DNA of 64,000 nt from Runella sp. SP2 (GCF_003711225.1 NZ_CP031030.1:3472001-3536000); one strand, 5' to 3'; positions 38,807 through 49,631 are shown, numbered from the stretch's first letter. The notes: a model not told the origin generated them from the sequence alone. Translations and numbers: made by a program.

Positions 38807-38836
38807 AAAAAAAGCCCTCAATTCGCATTGAAGGCT
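38807..38836 (-). terminator. Hairpin terminator after HTCS3
   Basis: Stem AGCCCTCAAT (38813-38822) pairs with ATTGAAGGCT (38827-38836) with one G-T wobble and a 4-nt loop. A run of T follows on the minus strand (complement of 38807-38813). It lies just past the HTCS3 stop. Confidence 0.75.
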
Positions 38837-38857
38837 CGTTTTTGGTTAAAGTATAAT

Positions 38858-41800
38858 TTAAGAATACTCCGACGGCAGCGTACCAAATCTTTCCTGAAAG
38901 CTTTTGGAAAAATACGAAAGGTGCTCAAATCCAACTTGATAGGCGATATCCGAAACCGTACCTGCTTTGGCGCGGAGCAAATCGGCGGCGCGTTGCAATC
39001 GAAACTCCCGAATAAGCTCATTGCTGGAGCAATCACACAGCGCATTCAACTTTCGATTCAGCTGCGATTTGCTCATGTTCATGGCCGTCGAAAATTCGAC
39101 CACGCCAAACGCACTGTTTGAAAGGTTTGCCTCCAGCACCGCCTTTACTTTTTGCAAAAATAACTCGTCCACCGTACTTGTTTTTACTTCGGTGGGTTTT
39201 AGCTTGGTCGGTTTTGATTCGAGGGTTTTACTGCTAAAATAGTGGCGTAGTTTTTCCTGCTTTTGGAGCAAGTTTCTCACCCGACTCTGGAGTTCGGTTT
39301 TGTGAAAGGGTTTGGTCAAATACTCATCAGCCCCCAATTCAAAACCTTCGATGCGGTCTTCGAGCGTGGCCTTGGCCGTCAGCATCACCACGGGAATGTG
39401 GCTGCTACGTTCGTCGGACTTGAGGTGGCGACAAAACTCAAACCCATCCATGCGAGGCATCATCAAGTCACAAATAACGATATTGGGCGAGGTCTGAATC
39501 GCTAAATCAAGCCCTTCTCGCCCGTCGGCTGCTTCTACTATTTGATACTCTTTTTCAAAAATACTGCGTACATACGCCCGAATATCGGCATTATCATCAA
39601 TAATGAGTAACACTTCTCCCTCTTCCTCGACAGCCAACTGATTGCGTTTTTTATTGACCGACGGCTCTTCCACCAAAGGCAACAAACTGCTGTAATCCAG
39701 CGCATTTGCTTGTAATTTTTGCTGACTTTCGCTCGTTTGTTCAGTTAAATAGTCCTTCCAAGTTGTTTCATCAATGGGCAATCGTACCCGAAACGTTGTT
39801 CCTACATTTTCTGTACTTTCAACCACGATGGTTCCTTTCAATACATCAACCAACTCCTTGACCAAGGCCAGCCCAATGCCCGTTCCCTCGTAACCTCGTT
39901 TTCGGTCGGCTTCGACTTGGTAAAAACGGTTAAAAATCTTGTCGAGCTGCGCGGGTTTTATCCCTATTCCCGTATCCGAGACAGTAAGCATAACCTCCCT
40001 ACTCCCAGTGCGGGAAATATACTGTATATCGACCGTCACTTTCCCGCCAGCTTCCGTAAATTTCAACGCATTAGAAAGCAAATTGGTGACGATTTTTTCG
40101 ACTTTATCTTCGTCAATAAACCCACGTACTTCATCCTGATTTTGAGACACGTCCAAACGTACCCGACGACTTTCGGCCAAAGAAACAAACGCCCCCATCA
40201 ACGTTCGGAAATAACGCACCAATTCGGTCGAAGTAATTTCTGGCTTCATTTGTCCCGCTTCCAACTTACTGATGTCCAACAACTGATTAATCAAAGTCAG
40301 CAAGCGACTGGCGTTCCGTTGAATGATGGGAAAGCGAACATCGGCCTCGTATTCCTGGATAATTTGCTCCATTGGCCCCAAAATCAAGGTCAACGGCGTA
40401 CGAAACTCGTGCGAAATATTGGCAAAAAAGTTGGTTTTAATCGCGTCTAATTCCGCCAAACGTTCGGCTTCTTTGTTTTTATAGAGCAGTTGTTCTTGCA
40501 AACGAACTCGGTTCAATTGCGCCAAATACAAGCGATAGACAATCAAAGAAACGAGACTCAAATAACAAAAATAGGCCCACCAAGTACGATAAAGAGGAGG
40601 ATTTACGGTAATTTTCAATTCCACAGGCGTACTCCATTGACTGCCATCGGCAGAGCCAGTCAGCTGAAACGTATAGCTTCCAGAAGGTAATTGCGAATAC
40701 GTCACCGAATGGGTTGTCCCTGCTTCTATCCGTTTTTTGTCAATACCCAACAGTTGGTAACGAAAACGATTTTTGGGAGCATTTTCTAAATCAATCAACG
40801 AAAAACTGAGCGTCACTTGGTTTTGGTCATGCGCCAATTGAATAGACGACGTTTGCTCTATGCTTTGGGCTAAAATCTCGGTTTCGTCGCCTGACATCAC
40901 TTCTTGGTTGTTGATTTTCAACTGATTGATTTTCGGCAGTTGGCTCGCTTTCGTCCGTTGTAAAGCCGTTGGCGAAAACACCGTCAAGCCGTTCACTCCC
41001 CCAAAAGCCAATTCACCACGGTTTGTTTTAAAACAAGAAGCTACTGCAAACTCATCGGCTTGAAGCCCATCTTTGGAGGTAAAGTTGGCGCTCACAAACG
41101 TTCTTGGATTAAACTGTACCAAGCCATGATAGGTACTCAACCACAGGTTTTTATTGTCATCGGGCAACATTCCAACGATGTAATCATCGGGCAAACCATC
41201 ATTGACGGTAAAGTGCTCAAAAGTGCCTTTTGTTTTGTTCATTCGGTTGAGGCCGCCACCGAGCGTTCCCACCCACAAGTAGGTAGTAGGCTTATAAGGG
41301 TCGTCCACCATCATTGATACTTGATTTTCAGAAAGGGTAGTAGCGTATTTTGGGTGGTGCTTAAAAAGACGAAATTGGTAGCCACCCTTGGAATGAGACA
41401 TGGCTTGAAGCAGTCCGTTTTGCGTACCCAACCACCACGTTCCTTGTCCATCACAGTAAGCAGACACTACCTTTACGTTGGCAGGAACAATTTTTTCGTA
41501 GGAATAATATCCCAATCGTTTTTGAAGCGTATCAAACCTGATAATGAAAGAACCTATGCCCGTGATAACCAGATTTCCTTTTTTATCTTTATACAATCTT
41601 CCCAAATTTTCTCCTACTCCTTGCACTTCTAATGGATACTCTTCAACCACTTTCAGTTCTTTTTCGAGGCGTTTGAGAGCCATTTTTGAAAAATTTGCCG
41701 CGTCATTTTGCAACAGCCAATAACCTCCTTTACCATCCTCAATCATGGCGTGCGTATCTCTAAAGGTCGGGTCTGGGGGTAAGTTTTGAGAATTTGTGGA

Positions 41801-42934
41801 TGTGACAAGATAAAACGCTTTAAAATTATTAATTACCCAACGGTCATACGTATCCTGAAACCCAACCCAAATGCTTCGCCCCTTAAAATAATGTTTAAAT
41901 CGTTGAGAATCATTGGCCTCCTTTAAAAGCCCATACCCGCCTGTGTTAACCCAAGCACTACCACTATGATCAGTTTTTAATCCCGAAAATAGCACAAAAT
42001 TATCTGATTGATAGGTAGGGATTGTCGCGGTAATATCAGGAGTAAGTTGGGTATAATGGGCTTTAAATAGTCGTGTATTTTCCAAAATAAAGACGTTTCC
42101 CAAATCGTCAATGCGTATTTGTAAAGGCAATCCATTTTGGTTATCCTTAGAATAAAGTACGGTTGTTCTGTTGTCTTTATACGCCAATACCTGCGTGGGC
42201 TGCGTAAGGATAAGCGTACCATCGGGTGCTTCGTACATATTTAAGAAACGCCCAGTACCAGCAGGTTCTATTTTGATGGGAATGTATTGATGATTGAGGT
42301 AGTCGATACGACCAAAGCCTGCTTGGGTACCCACTAACAGCTGTTTGTTTTTGAGAAGTTTGATAAAATTCACCCGCATGGTCGAGGCGAGGTTCGTCTT
42401 CAAAAAAGCGACCTCAACACGATCTGTAAAATCTTCTTTATCGGGATAATCGCCTTTTTTTAAATCATCAGGGAGCGTGATTTTATAAATTCCGCCCGTC
42501 AAAGTTCCTACCCAAATATCACCTCGACTGTCTTCAGAAATACAATAAATATGTTGCCTGACGGCAGGAAGTTTATTTTTTTTATCGGTCAAAAAACAGT
42601 GGAAAAATCGTTGCGTTTTGACATCAAACAAATTCAATTCACCGCTTTCGGTACCAATCCATAGGCGGTGGTGGTGGTCTTCGTAGAGAGCCGTCGTTTG
42701 GTTAGAAGTAATGGCATAAGAAGGGCTAGTATGGGTAGTGAAAACTTTAAAATTATAGCCATCGTAGCGGTTGAGGCCCGCTTTTGTCGCCATCCAAACA
42801 TATCCTTCTTGGTCTTGAAGTAAGTCAAAAACAGTACCATGAGAAAGTCCATCGGCCGTTGTAATGGAACGCCATTGACTTTGTTGAGCAAAAAGTAGGG
42901 TCGAGTAAAAATAAAAAATCCAAAAAAAACGCAT
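38858..42934 (-). CDS. HTCS3: Reg_prop/Y_Y_Y hybrid histidine kinase with receiver and AraC HTH
   Basis: A 1358-residue HTCS. I use the ATG at 42934 (MRFFWIFYFYSTLLFAQQ), which begins the signal peptide directly; a TTG two codons upstream is less likely. The periplasmic part is a Reg_prop propeller (about 20-660; GLSHGTVFDLLQDQEGYVWMAT-type blades) plus Y_Y_Y (about 700-770). A membrane helix lies near 785. The phospho-acceptors are His842 in NISHEFRTPL and Asp1156 in DLMMPRMDG; the ATPase shows NLLSNALKF and GTGIGLALVKEL. The AraC HTH ends the chain (TVSDIAYQVGFEHLSYFSKSF). Its closest downstream targets would be the crystallin-like operon and C, both preceded by class 1 operators, which makes it one of two candidates (with HTCS1) for binding those repeats. 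Confidence 0.92.
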   Translation of the reverse strand: MRFFWIFYFYSTLLFAQQSQWRSITTADGLSHGTVFDLLQDQEGYVWMATKAGLNRYDGYNFKVFTTHTSPSYAITSNQTTALYEDHHHRLWIGTESGELNLFDVKTQRFFHCFLTDKKNKLPAVRQHIYCISEDSRGDIWVGTLTGGIYKITLPDDLKKGDYPDKEDFTDRVEVAFLKTNLASTMRVNFIKLLKNKQLLVGTQAGFGRIDYLNHQYIPIKIEPAGTGRFLNMYEAPDGTLILTQPTQVLAYKDNRTTVLYSKDNQNGLPLQIRIDDLGNVFILENTRLFKAHYTQLTPDITATIPTYQSDNFVLFSGLKTDHSGSAWVNTGGYGLLKEANDSQRFKHYFKGRSIWVGFQDTYDRWVINNFKAFYLVTSTNSQNLPPDPTFRDTHAMIEDGKGGYWLLQNDAANFSKMALKRLEKELKVVEEYPLEVQGVGENLGRLYKDKKGNLVITGIGSFIIRFDTLQKRLGYYSYEKIVPANVKVVSAYCDGQGTWWLGTQNGLLQAMSHSKGGYQFRLFKHHPKYATTLSENQVSMMVDDPYKPTTYLWVGTLGGGLNRMNKTKGTFEHFTVNDGLPDDYIVGMLPDDNKNLWLSTYHGLVQFNPRTFVSANFTSKDGLQADEFAVASCFKTNRGELAFGGVNGLTVFSPTALQRTKASQLPKINQLKINNQEVMSGDETEILAQSIEQTSSIQLAHDQNQVTLSFSLIDLENAPKNRFRYQLLGIDKKRIEAGTTHSVTYSQLPSGSYTFQLTGSADGSQWSTPVELKITVNPPLYRTWWAYFCYLSLVSLIVYRLYLAQLNRVRLQEQLLYKNKEAERLAELDAIKTNFFANISHEFRTPLTLILGPMEQIIQEYEADVRFPIIQRNASRLLTLINQLLDISKLEAGQMKPEITSTELVRYFRTLMGAFVSLAESRRVRLDVSQNQDEVRGFIDEDKVEKIVTNLLSNALKFTEAGGKVTVDIQYISRTGSREVMLTVSDTGIGIKPAQLDKIFNRFYQVEADRKRGYEGTGIGLALVKELVDVLKGTIVVESTENVGTTFRVRLPIDETTWKDYLTEQTSESQQKLQANALDYSSLLPLVEEPSVNKKRNQLAVEEEGEVLLIIDDNADIRAYVRSIFEKEYQIVEAADGREGLDLAIQTSPNIVICDLMMPRMDGFEFCRHLKSDERSSHIPVVMLTAKATLEDRIEGFELGADEYLTKPFHKTELQSRVRNLLQKQEKLRHYFSSKTLESKPTKLKPTEVKTSTVDELFLQKVKAVLEANLSNSAFGVVEFSTAMNMSKSQLNRKLNALCDCSSNELIREFRLQRAADLLRAKAGTVSDIAYQVGFEHLSYFSKSFQERFGTLPSEYS

Positions 42935-42982
42935 TTCCAAAGGATATTTATCCTCAAATTAAGCGTTTTTTTTGGACAAAAC

Positions 42983-43022
42983 AGTCCCGCAGTTACTAAA
43001 GGTATATAATTCCTGCGGGACT
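42983..43022 (-). terminator. Hairpin terminator after gene D
   Basis: A perfect 10-bp stem, AGTCCCGCAG (42983-42992) with CTGCGGGACT (43013-43022), has a 20-nt AT-rich loop. On the minus strand it is followed by GTTTTG. It lies between the end of D (43033) and the start of HTCS3. Confidence 0.65.
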
Positions 43023-43032
43023 ATTTATTAAA

Positions 43033-46000
43033 TTACAACTTTATCACTTTCAAAATATCCCGTTTTGCGGATGTCGTTACCTTCAAGAAATACATTCCCG
43101 TCGGCAACTCACTCACCCCAAACTCTTCTTGGTGCGTATTCGTTTCGGGCACAAATTGACGGTGTAAAATTTCCCGTCCCGAAGCATCCATGAGCGTAGT
43201 CTGCACCTCTTGCCCCTTGCTCTCTTGAACCTTCAGGCGCAAAACATTTGTAACAGGATTCGGCATGACAATTGCGAATCCCCCTTGCCCCTCGCCCTTT
43301 GCCTCTTGCACACTTGCCTCTTGCCTCGCTGCGCCCACACCAATGCCATCTTTCGACTGGATTCTAAACCAGTATTCTTGATACGCCAACACGTTGCCTT
43401 GTGGTTTACGCGTCGAGGGATAAATACTCCCCCAGCCTTTCATATCCCAATATCGAATGCCTAATTTGTACAAACCCTTCGGTAACCCTCCATCATAAAG
43501 GTTGCCTCCGCTTCCGTTGTCTTGGTAAAAACCGTAGGCTGGATGGTTTTGTGCGTACAATTCCGTCCAGCCTTCACGGTTGGCATACATAAAGTAGGGA
43601 GCATTGTTTTCGTGCGTATTGAATGAGCGAATCACGCCCGTCTCGGGCGTCGCTAACATGTCAAAAGTTAATGACCCATCCGTTCCCAAGGCGCAAGCAT
43701 CCACATTAACGGTCCAGTAACGAGGAGCTAGTTTATTTGCATTTTCAACATAATAGAGCGTTGGGTTCACTTGCGTACTTTGATCTAGCTCAGGACCACC
43801 ATCACGGGTGATAAATTGGCTCCCCCACGCCGAACGGTCGTTTACCTTCACTGCCGATTTTGACTCACCAATGTTTATCAAACTCACTACAAAAGCATTC
43901 CAATACACATCTTTGCGTGCACTTTCCGCACTTTGGCAACCACCCTCAAAAACACATTTCGCCCAATACGTTTGCTTGGTCACACTGCTGAAAGCTACCT
44001 CAAAACTTGGGGTAGTCACCCCTGTGCTCCACCTCGTGGTACTGCCTGCGGGGCAATTGGCCGAAATCGTGACTGTCGTTCCCGTGCAAACAATCTCTTG
44101 TGATACCGTAACTATGGGAGCTACTTGCGTTGGCGTTAAAGTGAACGTCACCACATTACTCTTCTCACTTACACAACCAGTTTCCGTCTGACAACGCGCG
44201 TAGTACGAGGTCGTTTGATTTGAAACGGTGGCGGGAAGACTTGGCAAAGCCACATTTGTGGTCGCATTGTACCAAATCGTCCGCAAACTTCCACACGTTG
44301 ACTGCCCACTGAAACTTGCGGTCGCGTCGCAACTCGCTGTCGATGACAATGATACCGTCGGTGCCGCTGGAATCGTCACCAACTTTAACCGCATTACACC
44401 CGACTCTGATTCCACGCACGAAGGTGTTCCATCTGATTTACGGCAGCGCACACGGTAGTTGTGATACTGATTATCCACCAAACCAACGGGCGCACCTGCG
44501 CTGTACTCACCGCCATCAACCGAATAAAGCGTCACTTCATTTGACCCGCAATTGGCAGTAAATACTAGAGGTATATTCACCAAACTACACACTTCCTTCG
44601 TCTCGCCCACGGAAACTGTTACGCCATCCACTCGCATAGTCACATTCTGCGGAACGGTTGAACGATAATTAATCGTCAATTCAATCGGATTCGTGTACGT
44701 CACGGAGCAACTCGCATCGCAAGCCGCTTGGTAGCGGTGGGGTTGGTTATTGGACGGCTGGGAAACTGGTGCATTGGCTGACCATGCGCTCCAAGCTCCA
44801 CTTCCCACTTGCACTCGCCAAACGGGATTGCCCACCACACACAAACCAGAAACCGTAAACTGTAAACCGTTCACTGGATTCGCATCACTATCGCACAAAA
44901 CTTGAGAATTACCTTCGTTTAGGCTTTGTTGCAACGTCGTTAGGGCAACGGTCGGTTTGTCTTGGACTATCACCGTCGTGTTGCCACTTTGGGATTGGCT
45001 ACACATCGTCGAAGACCCATCTTTGACGCGCACCAAAATATATTCAAACGTGCCAACTTCGCCCGTCGGTGCATCTAGGCTTATGCTGTTGCCGTTCGTG
45101 GTCGTTATCTCTTGTTCTGAACCATTATTAATCTTGTAAGTGAAGGTGTACGGCGCTGTCCCCACCGCTCCCGTAAATGTGACTTTGGGCGAAGTAACGT
45201 TTTTACAAACCGTCGTTCCACCCGTGACCGTCGCCGTCGGCAAAGGATTCACCGTCACCGTCGCACTTCTACTTTGGTCTTGGCTACACGCCGTTGATGA
45301 AGCATCTTTGACCCGCACCAAAATATATTCAAACGTGCCAACTTCGCCCGTCGGTGCATCTAGGCTTACGCTGTTACCATTCGTGGTCGTTATCTCTTGT
45401 TCTGAACCATTATTAATCTTGTAAGTGAAGGTGTACGGCGCTGTCCCCACCGCTCCCGTAAAGGTGACTTTGGGCGAAGTAACGTTTTTACAAACCGTCG
45501 TCCCACCCATGACTGTCGCCGTCGGCAAAGGATTCACTGTCACCGTCGTACTTCCACTTTGGTCTTGACTACAAGTCGTTGATGAAGCATCTTTGACCCG
45601 CACCAAAATATATTCAAACGTGCCTGCTTCGCCCGTCGGCGCCTCTAGGCTTACACTATTGCCGTTCGTGGTCGTTATTTCTTGTTCTGAACCATTATTA
45701 ATCTTGTACGTAAATGTGTATGGCGCTGTTCCCGCCGCTCCCGTAAAGGTAATTTTGGGCGAAGCAACGTTTTTACATACCGCCGTTCCACCCATGACCG
45801 TCGCCGTCGGCAAAGGATTCACTGTCACCGTTGTGCTACCACTTTGCGTTTGACTACACGCCGTTGATGAAGCATCTTTTACGCGCACCAAAATATATTC
45901 AAACGTGCCTGCTTCGCTCGTCGGCGCATCTACGCTTACGCTGTTACCATTCGTGGTCGTTATTTCTTGTTCTGAACCATTATTAATCTTGTAAGTGAAG

Positions 46001-49000
46001 GTGTACGGCGCTGTCCCCACCGCTCCCGTAAAGGTAATTTTGGGTGGAACAGCATTTTTACATACCGTCGTCCCACCCGTAATCGTCGCCGTCGGCAAAG
46101 AATTCACCCTCACCATGGCGCTACCACTTTGGTCTTGGCTACAAGTCGTTGATGAAGCATCTTTGACCCGCACCAAAATATATTCAAACGTGCCTGCTTC
46201 GCCCGTCGGTGCATCTACGCTTACGCTGTTACCATTCGTGGTCGTTATCTCTTGTTCTGAACCATTATTAATCTTGTAAGTGAAGGTGTACGGCGCTGTC
46301 CCCACCGCTCCCGTAAAGGTAATTTTGGGTGGAACAGCATTTTTACAGACCACCGTCCCACCTGCAATCGTCGCCGTCGGCAAAGGATTAACTGTCACCG
46401 TTGTGCTACCACTTTGCGTTTGACTACACGCCGTTGATGAAGCATCTTTTACCCGCACCAAAATATATTCAAACGTGCCTGCTTCGCCCGTCGGTGCATC
46501 TACGCTTACGCTGTTACCATTCGTGGTCGTTATCTCTTGTTCTGAACCATTATTAATCTTGTAAGTGAAGGTGTACGGCGCTGTCCCCGCCGCTCCCGTA
46601 AAGGTAATTTTGGGCGAAGCAACGTTTTTACATACCGCCGTTCCACCCGTGACCGTCACCGTCGGCAAAGGATTCACCGTCACCGTCGTGCTACCACTTT
46701 GCGTTTGACTACACGCCGTTGATGAACCATCTTTGACGCGTACCAAAATATACTCAAACGTGCCTGCTTCGCTCGTCGGCGCATCTACGCTTACGCTGTT
46801 ACCATTCGTGGTCGTTATCTCTTGTTCTGAACCATTATTAATCTTGTAAGTGAAGGTGTACGGCGCTGTCCCCACCGCTCCCGTAAAGGTAATTTTGGGT
46901 GATTCCCCATTTTGGCACACCGTCGTCGTACCCGAAATCGTCGCAGTCGGCAAAGGATTCACCGTCACCATCGCACTTCCCATTTGCGTTTGACTACACG
47001 CCGTTGATGAAGCATCTTTTACGCGTACCAAAACATATTCAAACGTACCAACATCACTCGTCGGCGCATCTAGGTTTACGCTGTTGCCATTCGTGGTCGT
47101 TATCTCTTGTTCTGAACCATTATTAATCTTGTACGTAAATGTATATGGCGCTGTCCCCGCTGCCCCTGTTAACGTGATTTTGGGCGAAGTAACGTTTTTA
47201 CATACCGTCGTTCCACCTGCAATCGTCGCCGTCGGCAACGGATTCACCGTCACCGTACTGGTAGCTGTCAAGCCCACAAGGCAATTGCTTTTGGCCACAC
47301 TTACCAACGTAAGGGTTACATCTGCTGAGGGGTTATTGAGCGTGATGGCTTGATTGGCTCCCGTCAAAACCAACGTTTGGTCACCTGTCAGTCCAGTTAG
47401 CGTATATGTCAGGGTAGCACCGCTGGTTCCAATGACAGTAAAAGTAGCATTTACGCCTGCACAAACGGGACTGTTGTTATTAACAATTGTTGCGGTTGGC
47501 AACGGAGGATCTGCCAATACCTTTGAGGAAGCAAGAGGAATGCTACAACCCAGTGCCGAAAGCACAAAATTACTGTAGGTACCAGCCGTAAGTCCACTCA
47601 GGGTAAAACTATTTCCCCCAACATTCACACTTTTGGGGCTCGTAGTCGTCGAGGTGGTTGAAAAACTCAGTAAATAATTACTCCCATCGGGCAAATTAGT
47701 CGTCGTGAAGGCAATACTTCCTTGATTTCCGCCGCATGAGGTAGGATCCGTGGTACTTCCCGCTATCAGTGTACTGTTACAAACTAAGTAGCTAAAGGGC
47801 ACGATAAAGTTACATCCTCCGTTGGTAATTTTGGCATAGAGCGTTCGTATCCCCGTCGAAAACGACGCCAAAGGATTAAAATTATTGGGTAAACTAAAAG
47901 TTCCCGCCGATTGGGTGGCCGCTTCATCCGTGTAAATATTGATGGAGCCGTTGTAAGACCCTCCGTAACTAAACATAGGGGTCGTGGGATGACTGTTAAC
48001 AATAACGGACGAAGCAGAAGTATTAGTCACTACCCCTGAAAGTGTTCCGTAACGAAGTACGCCATCGTTGGTAAATGTTCCTTGATTATCCAACTCATTT
48101 ACCACATACACCAATCCAGTATTGGTCAATGTTTTACTAACTAAATTTCTTAATTTACCCCTCATTACCCTCAATTCCCCGCACAGTTTATTAGCGAAAG
48201 TTGCGTCATTTTGTACACCATCTGTTCCCACATTACCATTGGCTCCAATCACTATTTTGCCTTCATTAGTGAAATTACCTGAAGATACATTGGACAAGCC
48301 AGACCTGTTACTCCCATCAAGAAAAATCTCGCCTCCCGCGTTGGCATTAAACGTCGCACTGTTTATGATAGCATAGAATCCAACTAATCCATTGGCTCCA
48401 ATTGTTATGCTCCCCTCGTTAGTAAACGTACCATTGCCGTTTGATAATCCACTATTCGAAGTTCGGTCAATAGCAATTGTCCCCCCTGAATGATTGAGGA
48501 AACTACTTTGATTACTTATGCCAGTTGCGCCCGATGTGCTACTATTGGACCCGACTACAACCTTCCCAGCATTGGTAAAACTTCCAAAATTTTCCAATCC
48601 AATGCCCCCACTAGTAAATCGATCAACATAAATTTCTCCCCTTGCATTATTATTTACAACGGCATTAGCACTATTTGAGAAAGCACGGATACCACTTAGG
48701 TCATTGGCACCTATAACGACCTTTCCATCATTGGTAAAAGTACCTTTCCTGTGAGAAAAAGCAAACCTTGCGATTCCATCAATATAAATTTCTCCACCTG
48801 ACTGGTTTGTCATACTACCGTCATTATCAACCCCAGTTGAGTTAGTTACATTATCAGCATCAATAACTATTTTCCCTGCATTGGTAAAAGTAGCAGTACT
48901 ATTCGAAGTGTTATCTATGTTAAGCCCGGTACTTGAAAACTTATAAAGATAAATTTCTCCCCCATTTTTATTCTCAACAGCATTTGTAATTAATAGGCCG

Positions 49001-49566
49001 TTTGTTCCCACCGCTTTATTGCTTCCTACAAATACCTTACCTTCATTAACAAACAGCGCATCGAACGCATAAAGACCTGCACTGGTAGTTCCATCAATAT
49101 AAATTTCCCCCCCTGACTTATTGGTAAACTTTCCAGGAGAGACGTCAGCGTCTTGTGTGTAGATACCATAAGAAACACTACTGCTCGATGGGTCTATGCG
49201 AATAACGCCACTGTTTTCAACTGTACCTAAATTTAAGAACGAAGCGGAAGGTGACGGAGATGGCCTACCTCCATCAATGGTAAGGCTTGCTCCACTTTCA
49301 ATTGTCAATCGACCCCCAAGTTCTACTTGCACACTATTGGCTAACGCCACTGTTCCCGCCTTTATGATGGGAGAATTTACATCTGACGTATAACCAATAA
49401 CCACCTCTTTGTTCGCAGTTGGAACACCACTTGGTGTCCAGTTTTCAGCTACATTCCAATCACGGCTGACACTGCCATTCCAATTCACTATCACCACTTG
49501 ACTACGCAATAGCATGGGCATGAAGCATAAGAAGGGCACCAAAAAACGGTAAGTAAAAGTTTTCAT
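43033..49566 (-). CDS. Surface protein D: beta-helix-like N-terminus, eight 95-residue repeats, C-block, T9SS
   Basis: A 2177-residue protein from the ATG at 49566 (MKTFTYRFLVPFLCFMPMLLRSQ is the signal peptide; the open frame continues upstream to a poorer start at 49626). Residues about 25-560 are a solenoid of short repeats with TNEGKIVIGAN, GEIYIDG and 'GLxN' phrases, likely a right-handed beta-helix. About 600-770 holds a module shared with A (SIAFTTTNLPDG ... GTYSNFVLSALGC). Residues about 773-1533 are eight near-identical repeats (VCKNVxSPKITFTGAxGTAPYTF ... CSQTQSGSTTV). The C-block and sorting signal (MPNPV ... ILKVIKL) follow. A class 2 box (two TTGTCCACC) lies 66 bp upstream. Its linker lacks the CCGTTAT-type heptamers. 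Adhesin role inferred. Confidence 0.86.
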   Translation of the reverse strand: MKTFTYRFLVPFLCFMPMLLRSQVVIVNWNGSVSRDWNVAENWTPSGVPTANKEVVIGYTSDVNSPIIKAGTVALANSVQVELGGRLTIESGASLTIDGGRPSPSPSASFLNLGTVENSGVIRIDPSSSSVSYGIYTQDADVSPGKFTNKSGGEIYIDGTTSAGLYAFDALFVNEGKVFVGSNKAVGTNGLLITNAVENKNGGEIYLYKFSSTGLNIDNTSNSTATFTNAGKIVIDADNVTNSTGVDNDGSMTNQSGGEIYIDGIARFAFSHRKGTFTNDGKVVIGANDLSGIRAFSNSANAVVNNNARGEIYVDRFTSGGIGLENFGSFTNAGKVVVGSNSSTSGATGISNQSSFLNHSGGTIAIDRTSNSGLSNGNGTFTNEGSITIGANGLVGFYAIINSATFNANAGGEIFLDGSNRSGLSNVSSGNFTNEGKIVIGANGNVGTDGVQNDATFANKLCGELRVMRGKLRNLVSKTLTNTGLVYVVNELDNQGTFTNDGVLRYGTLSGVVTNTSASSVIVNSHPTTPMFSYGGSYNGSINIYTDEAATQSAGTFSLPNNFNPLASFSTGIRTLYAKITNGGCNFIVPFSYLVCNSTLIAGSTTDPTSCGGNQGSIAFTTTNLPDGSNYLLSFSTTSTTTSPKSVNVGGNSFTLSGLTAGTYSNFVLSALGCSIPLASSKVLADPPLPTATIVNNNSPVCAGVNATFTVIGTSGATLTYTLTGLTGDQTLVLTGANQAITLNNPSADVTLTLVSVAKSNCLVGLTATSTVTVNPLPTATIAGGTTVCKNVTSPKITLTGAAGTAPYTFTYKINNGSEQEITTTNGNSVNLDAPTSDVGTFEYVLVRVKDASSTACSQTQMGSAMVTVNPLPTATISGTTTVCQNGESPKITFTGAVGTAPYTFTYKINNGSEQEITTTNGNSVSVDAPTSEAGTFEYILVRVKDGSSTACSQTQSGSTTVTVNPLPTVTVTGGTAVCKNVASPKITFTGAAGTAPYTFTYKINNGSEQEITTTNGNSVSVDAPTGEAGTFEYILVRVKDASSTACSQTQSGSTTVTVNPLPTATIAGGTVVCKNAVPPKITFTGAVGTAPYTFTYKINNGSEQEITTTNGNSVSVDAPTGEAGTFEYILVRVKDASSTTCSQDQSGSAMVRVNSLPTATITGGTTVCKNAVPPKITFTGAVGTAPYTFTYKINNGSEQEITTTNGNSVSVDAPTSEAGTFEYILVRVKDASSTACSQTQSGSTTVTVNPLPTATVMGGTAVCKNVASPKITFTGAAGTAPYTFTYKINNGSEQEITTTNGNSVSLEAPTGEAGTFEYILVRVKDASSTTCSQDQSGSTTVTVNPLPTATVMGGTTVCKNVTSPKVTFTGAVGTAPYTFTYKINNGSEQEITTTNGNSVSLDAPTGEVGTFEYILVRVKDASSTACSQDQSRSATVTVNPLPTATVTGGTTVCKNVTSPKVTFTGAVGTAPYTFTYKINNGSEQEITTTNGNSISLDAPTGEVGTFEYILVRVKDGSSTMCSQSQSGNTTVIVQDKPTVALTTLQQSLNEGNSQVLCDSDANPVNGLQFTVSGLCVVGNPVWRVQVGSGAWSAWSANAPVSQPSNNQPHRYQAACDASCSVTYTNPIELTINYRSTVPQNVTMRVDGVTVSVGETKEVCSLVNIPLVFTANCGSNEVTLYSVDGGEYSAGAPVGLVDNQYHNYRVRCRKSDGTPSCVESESGVMRLKLVTIPAAPTVSLSSTASCDATASFSGQSTCGSLRTIWYNATTNVALPSLPATVSNQTTSYYARCQTETGCVSEKSNVVTFTLTPTQVAPIVTVSQEIVCTGTTVTISANCPAGSTTRWSTGVTTPSFEVAFSSVTKQTYWAKCVFEGGCQSAESARKDVYWNAFVVSLINIGESKSAVKVNDRSAWGSQFITRDGGPELDQSTQVNPTLYYVENANKLAPRYWTVNVDACALGTDGSLTFDMLATPETGVIRSFNTHENNAPYFMYANREGWTELYAQNHPAYGFYQDNGSGGNLYDGGLPKGLYKLGIRYWDMKGWGSIYPSTRKPQGNVLAYQEYWFRIQSKDGIGVGAARQEASVQEAKGEGQGGFAIVMPNPVTNVLRLKVQESKGQEVQTTLMDASGREILHRQFVPETNTHQEEFGVSELPTGMYFLKVTTSAKRDILKVIKL
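43285..43327 (-). repeat. Heptanucleotide tract, 6 units, in linker of D
   Basis: TTGCCCC, TCGCCCT, TTGCCTC, TTGCACA, a 1-nt shift, then TTGCCTC twice on the plus strand. It encodes the ARQEASVQEAKGEGQGG linker before the sorting domain. Confidence 0.75.
44967..47247 (-). repeat. Tandem array, eight 285-bp units in D
   Basis: Each 95-residue unit holds one VCKN/VCQN Cys and one ACSQ/TCSQ Cys plus the phrase FTYKINNGSEQEITTTNGNS. Single diverged copies of the same module occur once in F (about 57050-57310) and once in A (about 2420-2680), so D amplified a module that the others carry singly. Confidence 0.9.
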
Positions 49567-49631
49567 AAAATTCGATGGGCATATTATATTTAAGTACTTA
49601 TTACAAAATAGACATACTGCCCTCAAAATAG

